NCBI GenBank assembly: GCA_949126835.1 | Contig: OX421495.1 | Coordinates: 23,284,533-23,348,532, forward strand | Source: Anisus vortex | Lineage: Eukaryota > Mollusca > Gastropoda > Planorbidae | DNA length: 64,000 bases | Direction of reading: 5' to 3' | Made by a program: the position numbers and the translations under genes | Shown: one piece after another, positions 57,601-64,000 of the stretch | Layout of the letters: each line of letters begins with the position of its first letter | How positions within the stretch are numbered: the stretch's first letter is position 1 | The notes under the pieces: model-generated | Told to the model about the DNA's origin: nothing | The model's database searches: none | Seen by the model: the letters and a program-made list of their open reading frames with translations, nothing else

Positions 57601-58837
57601 ATATTACTTTATGATGTTTGACAGTAACAACCTAACAAGTGATGTTCTGTTTATTTTAGAGTTCGTTTAAGTAAACGTAGGAAAACAGTTGCCAATGCTC
57701 AGCTGCGATCTCGTCTGATTGTCAAGCACAGAGAATTACAAGAGAAAGAGTTAGATACACAGGTTAGGCTTAGTATTAAAATATTCTACAGACTACATAA
57801 ACTTAAACAATTTCTCTATGAATAATATCTAAATAGTGTCAAAATTTAATACTGGTACATTTATTTTGTTTTAGTGGGGGCCCTGAATATCTAAAGAGTG
57901 TCAAAATTTAATACTGGTACATTTATTATTTTGCTTTAAGGTTGGCCATGAATATGAATAATATCTAAATAGTGTCAAAATTTAATACATTAATTATTTT
58001 GTTTTAGGAGGGGGTGCCATGAATATGAATAATATCCAAATATTGAAATAGTGTCAAAATTTAATACACGAATTTTTTTGTTTTAGGGGGTTATAAATTT
58101 GAATAATATCTAAATAGTGACACATTTTTATGTTGGCCCACTTATTATTTTGTTTTAGGAGGGCCGTATGCAGATGCTGGAGCCACCGGGTGAAGAGGAA
58201 GAAGATGAAGCTATGCCGAGCTTAATGCCTGAAGGTAAATCCAGTTTTTTTAATGATGAAATTTTGTACATTTTAGTTTTAGGCCAGGATATTTTAAAAT
58301 ATTTGTAATTATCTATTTACGAAAGAACTTGGGTACCGTAACAAATACATTTAATTTATATCACATTTAATTTATATCTTATTCTTAGTAAGCATTATTT
58401 TATATTAAATTAAAAATGCATCCTTTATAAAATTATTTTGTTTAGTTAATTCTGAGGAAGCAAAGGAAGGATCTGATCATGAAAGCAGTGAAGACGGCAA
58501 TAATTCTGATGAGGAAGATAAAATCAGTGTTAAATCAGATAAAAGTAGAAGTAAGAGCAGAAGTCGCAGCAGAAGTAGAAGCCGCAGCTCAAGTAAAAGT
58601 GCAAGCCGTAGCAGGAGTCGGAGTGGAAGCAGAAGCAAAAGCAGAAGTGTTAGCAGAAGCAGAAGTAGGAGCAAGTCTGGAAGCAGATCAAGGAGTGCCA
58701 GCAGAAGTCCCAGTAGAAGTAGAAGCCGAAGCAAAAGTCCCAGTGAACAAGGGAGTGAAAGTGAAGGAGAAGACAAAGGAAAGAAAGATGAAGAAGAAAT
58801 TTTTGGTTCTGCCAGCAGTTCAGATGATAGTGACTAG
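48638..58837 (+). CDS. PAF1: PAF1, RNA polymerase II-associated factor 1
   Basis: PAF1 is a core subunit of the PAF1 complex, which travels with RNA polymerase II and promotes elongation and histone modification. Thirteen exons join in frame: 48638-48705, 50048-50140, 50401-50522, 50784-50850, 51773-51874, 52462-52567, 53155-53223, 53339-53442, 56158-56274, 56527-56652, 57660-57762, 58159-58234 and 58446-58837, 514 residues (human 531). Conserved blocks include [75 protein letters not shown] and YYNELETR. The C-terminus is acidic, then a long Arg-Ser repeat, then [14 protein letters not shown]. Polyadenylation signal at 58890-58895. Introns 1, 3 and 4 hold SINE/LINE pieces, intron 8 nested transposons and intron 11 duplicated acceptors. 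Confidence 0.97.
49167..49466 (-). mobile_element. tRNA-derived SINE, family 1
   Basis: On the minus strand it has head GTGGCCAGGCGGAAGCGC with an A-box-like core, B box GGTTCGAATCTT-like at about 49405, the body blocks and the tail AGGATACTTTACTTT. It lies in PAF1 intron 1. Confidence 0.85.
50970..51140 (-). mobile_element. SINE family 1, diverged fragment
   Basis: Minus-strand blocks CCAGGATTATTCCTGGGTCT, CTATCCAGATCTATACCTGA and GCTGGCTAGACT match the SINE body. Both ends are eroded. It lies in PAF1 intron 4, next to a LINE fragment. Confidence 0.6.
51185..51640 (-). mobile_element. Non-LTR retrotransposon 3' fragment, copy 3
   Basis: Reverse complement of the blocks at 9940-10460 and 37985-38415, including GGTTTGTTTAGGGAACCCAT then TCCATGCC. 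Starts next to an ATCTTATCTTATAT tail at about 51190. It lies in PAF1 intron 4. Confidence 0.7.
53501..55322 (+). mobile_element. 'CCGTATATACTCG' transposon, copy 1, interrupted
   Basis: The left end is CCGTATACACTCGCATTTAA GTCGCACC, preceded by TA. The interior matches 61949-63279 and part of the hAT element 33737-35316. The right terminus is lost after GTGTATAAGTCGCACCCC (about 55300). A TTAA-flanked MITE is inserted at 53744-54469. It lies in PAF1 intron 8. Confidence 0.75.
53744..54469. mobile_element. TTAA-flanked MITE, copy 2, nested (726 bp)
   Basis: The ends are CTCATTTGCTACTACCGCGA and TTAGTAGCAAATGAG with exact TTAA outside both (53740-53743 and 54470-54473). The flanks joined at one TTAA recreate the uninterrupted sequence seen in the related elements near 33855 and 62205, which is direct proof of insertion at TTAA. 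It is non-coding. Confidence 0.93.
55340..55890 (+). mobile_element. THAP-encoding transposon remnant, copy 2
   Basis: Around 55471 an ATG opens [14 protein letters not shown] followed by a stop and [15 protein letters not shown] in a shifted frame: the C-x3-C start of a THAP zinc finger. The sequence is shared, in the opposite orientation, with 5140-5640. Decayed. It lies in PAF1 intron 8. Confidence 0.6.
57816..58158 (+). repeat. Tandem duplication of the intron 11/exon 12 acceptor region of PAF1
   Basis: Five related units of 66-79 bp carry GTGTCAAAATTTAATAC and a pyrimidine tract ending TTTTGTTTTAG or TTTTGCTTTAAG. AG dinucleotides end at 57874, 57940, 58007, 58086 and 58158. Only the last joins exon 12 in frame. 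Confidence 0.9.
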
Positions 58838-60712
58838 ATGGAAACTTTTTTATTTAGTAATTTTTTCAAAAATCTGTTATTTTTATATGAATAAAATCAA
58901 ATTAAAATGTTTATTTCGTTATTATTATTATTATTATGCTTCTTTCCTATCCATGTTTTTCATTTTACTTTCACTTATCATAATAATATTGGTAATAATA
59001 ATATTGCAAGTGCATTGAGTTATTTTGAAAAGCAAAAATTATGGTTTTACATTTTTTTTTTTCCAAATTCATAAGTTGACACTGAATAAAATAGTGTAAC
59101 AAAAAATCGGTTTTAAAAACATGTACAAGTTATATCTAAATTGAGTAACTAATTTTATAAACAAAATTGAAAATGTTCATGTAAACAATAACAAGCACAA
59201 ATCAGTTTCAATCAGAAATAATTTTTATTTACAAGGTATGCAGATGAAACCAATTTTTATTACATAGTAATTATAAACGCAATGACAAAATGAAAATTTG
59301 AAAACAAGTTATTTACAAGAAGTGCTAATGCATGTACAAAATATGATAGCTCTAAGGAACAGATCAGGTTGATCCCTACCAGAAGCATGCTATTAAGGTT
59401 TATAATACAATTGTCTTTTCTCAAATATATTTAGGTATTTTATTAATGTAAAGAAATCTTAGAGAATGTGTTGCCAATTGTTATAATTAGCAATGTAGAT
59501 GAAAGAACGCTTCCACTTCCACATAATTTAGCATTAGTTATAGTTTACTAAACACAGAAATTCAAATAGTATATAACTGCCGGCACCTATAGTATAGTGA
59601 TGCAGGTATCTTTTCAAAATGTAGTTTTCACACAATTAAAAAGCGTTTGATTCCATTTTCAGTTTGAAATTGAATCTAATTTTGTTCTTAGTAATAATTA
59701 ATATCAGTTGGATATACAAAACCAACCTTTTTTTAGAGTAACTATACCTTTTTTTTCATTAACCTTTTTTTTTCATTAGTGTGTCATCATTTTGAAGTAG
59801 ATGCTCTTAGTAATTATGCTAGATATTTTTAAAAACCATGAACATAACACTAAGTACCGGTACTAGTTTCATTGCCAAAATTTGAAACCACTAAAATAGT
59901 AAAATAAAACTGAAAATCTTTCTTTGACACATTTGTTCTTTATTATAAAACATAATCTGTGTGACATTAAATATAAAAGGATGGCAGTGAAAAAAATAAA
60001 CCCAACCGTTTAAGCAAAAAACCTAGTTAGACATATTTGAAATTATAACTCCACAAATTAAAACGTAAACAATATAAAATAGTATACGCAACTTAAACAT
60101 ATGAATATGAAATGAATCTTTCTCCTCCAAGTTTTATAAAATGATGCATAGTTTCAACCTTATTTCTGTTCTAATGATTAACTTTTGGCAAAGAAATATC
60201 TCAAAATAATTTTAAACATATTGTGCAAGCATTAACTTGGATTTCTGTGATTTTTTTTTTTACTTTCAAAATTACTCTCCATAAGAATTTTAAGAGAAAA
60301 CAACAAAAGAAAGCGATGTACATAGCATAACTGACCACTGGACCATTGCATTGCTCTTATAGAGAGAACAACTGATTTTGACAAGGACTCAAAAATAACC
60401 ATACACAGTCAATGTGTAGCTGAGTTCAATACAATAGAGAACAGCAGAGACTAGCCGGGAACAACCTGATGCTGTATACTTGATGACCTCTCCAAAGTCA
60501 AACTCTGATGACATAAACAAGAAATGAGATTTATCATAAATGTAAAAAAAAAAAGATAGAAAAGCTTTTCTATAATTTAAAAAAAACTTGTCAAAAGGGT
60601 ATTTTTTTTAAATGAAATATAAAACATACTATTGTTACCATATAGTAAGCTGATTAAAATTGTTACCTGTCAAATGAAAGTTATTTCGCTTCAAAACAAA
60701 CTAGACTGAATG
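58838..60712. other. Convergent 3' UTRs of PAF1 and YY1
   Basis: The PAF1 3' UTR is short (signal at 58890). The long AT-rich remainder up to the YY1 stop codon is probably the YY1 3' UTR; a minus-strand AATAAAAATT near 59223 could end it. A TTA microsatellite lies at 58919-58937. No other gene is seen. Confidence 0.5.
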
Positions 60713-63820
<3,108 letters not shown>

Positions 63821-64000
63821 CTAAAAATAGGAACACCATGCTTTAAATTTTTGTATTACCTTTTGGATTTGCTTCTTACAAAAATGAAATTATATAATTA
63901 ATTTTTACTCGCAAGCTAAAGAAAAAATTCCCTAAAAAAAGCTTCATAAGAAAGATACTACAATAGACATCATTCATCATTTAGATAAACAGAGATTAGT

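Noticed and set aside
58477..58776. Leu-rich minus-strand frame and Ala/Val/Glu plus-strand frame
   Set aside because: Shadows of the Arg-Ser repeat of PAF1 in other frames.

Overview
This is AT-rich, intron-rich animal nuclear DNA. Split genes with GT-AG introns, tRNA-derived SINEs, LINE remnants, many short DNA transposons and long minisatellites all point to a metazoan. The repeat mix and the abundance of the palindrome TAGGCCTA make a gastropod mollusc my best guess, but this is inference. There is no prokaryotic operon structure, CRISPR array, rRNA or intact tRNA.

Four genes are named by clear protein similarity, with splice phases that I checked by hand. DRAP1 (NC2alpha, minus, 27.2-31.9 kb) lacks its first exon and has one unresolved junction. 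MED29 (minus, 43.1-48.3 kb) and PAF1 (plus, 48.6-58.8 kb) are complete and start head to head, 385 bp apart. The 3' half of a YY1-like zinc-finger gene (minus, 60.7 kb to past the right edge) is present. All four act in RNA polymerase II transcription. Two further split genes are not identified with certainty: a 254-residue coiled-coil protein (plus, 36.2-42.4 kb) and a 130-residue protein with an FF-like domain (plus, 12.6-16.7 kb). A single exon like the N-terminus of an ABCC/MRP transporter sits at 1.5-1.76 kb.

The rest is mainly repeats. The left 26 kb carries a 37-bp minisatellite (1-1180), a 2-kb TIR transposon, two copies of a 730-bp MITE, a THAP-encoding transposon remnant, a dead piggyBac-like copy, and 46-bp and 41-bp minisatellites. 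At 20.4-22.9 kb there is a LINE whose own coding sequence has been amplified into two minisatellites. A 96-bp higher-order array and a 26-bp array follow. From 30 to 42 kb there are several hAT-like elements with 8-bp target duplications, one nested in another, Helitron-like ends and a degenerate LINE inside an intron. Introns of MED29 and PAF1 carry a TTAA-flanked MITE family; one copy is inserted in a second transposon whose empty site is visible elsewhere in the window.

Nearly all long open frames in the minisatellites exist only because the repeat length, or a small multiple of it, is divisible by three. They are not treated as genes. No novel defence or enzymatic system was found. The most interesting signals are four decoy splice acceptors in PAF1 intron 11, the minisatellites born from LINE reverse-transcriptase sequence, the nested TTAA insertion with its empty site, and an extra C-terminal tail on YY1.
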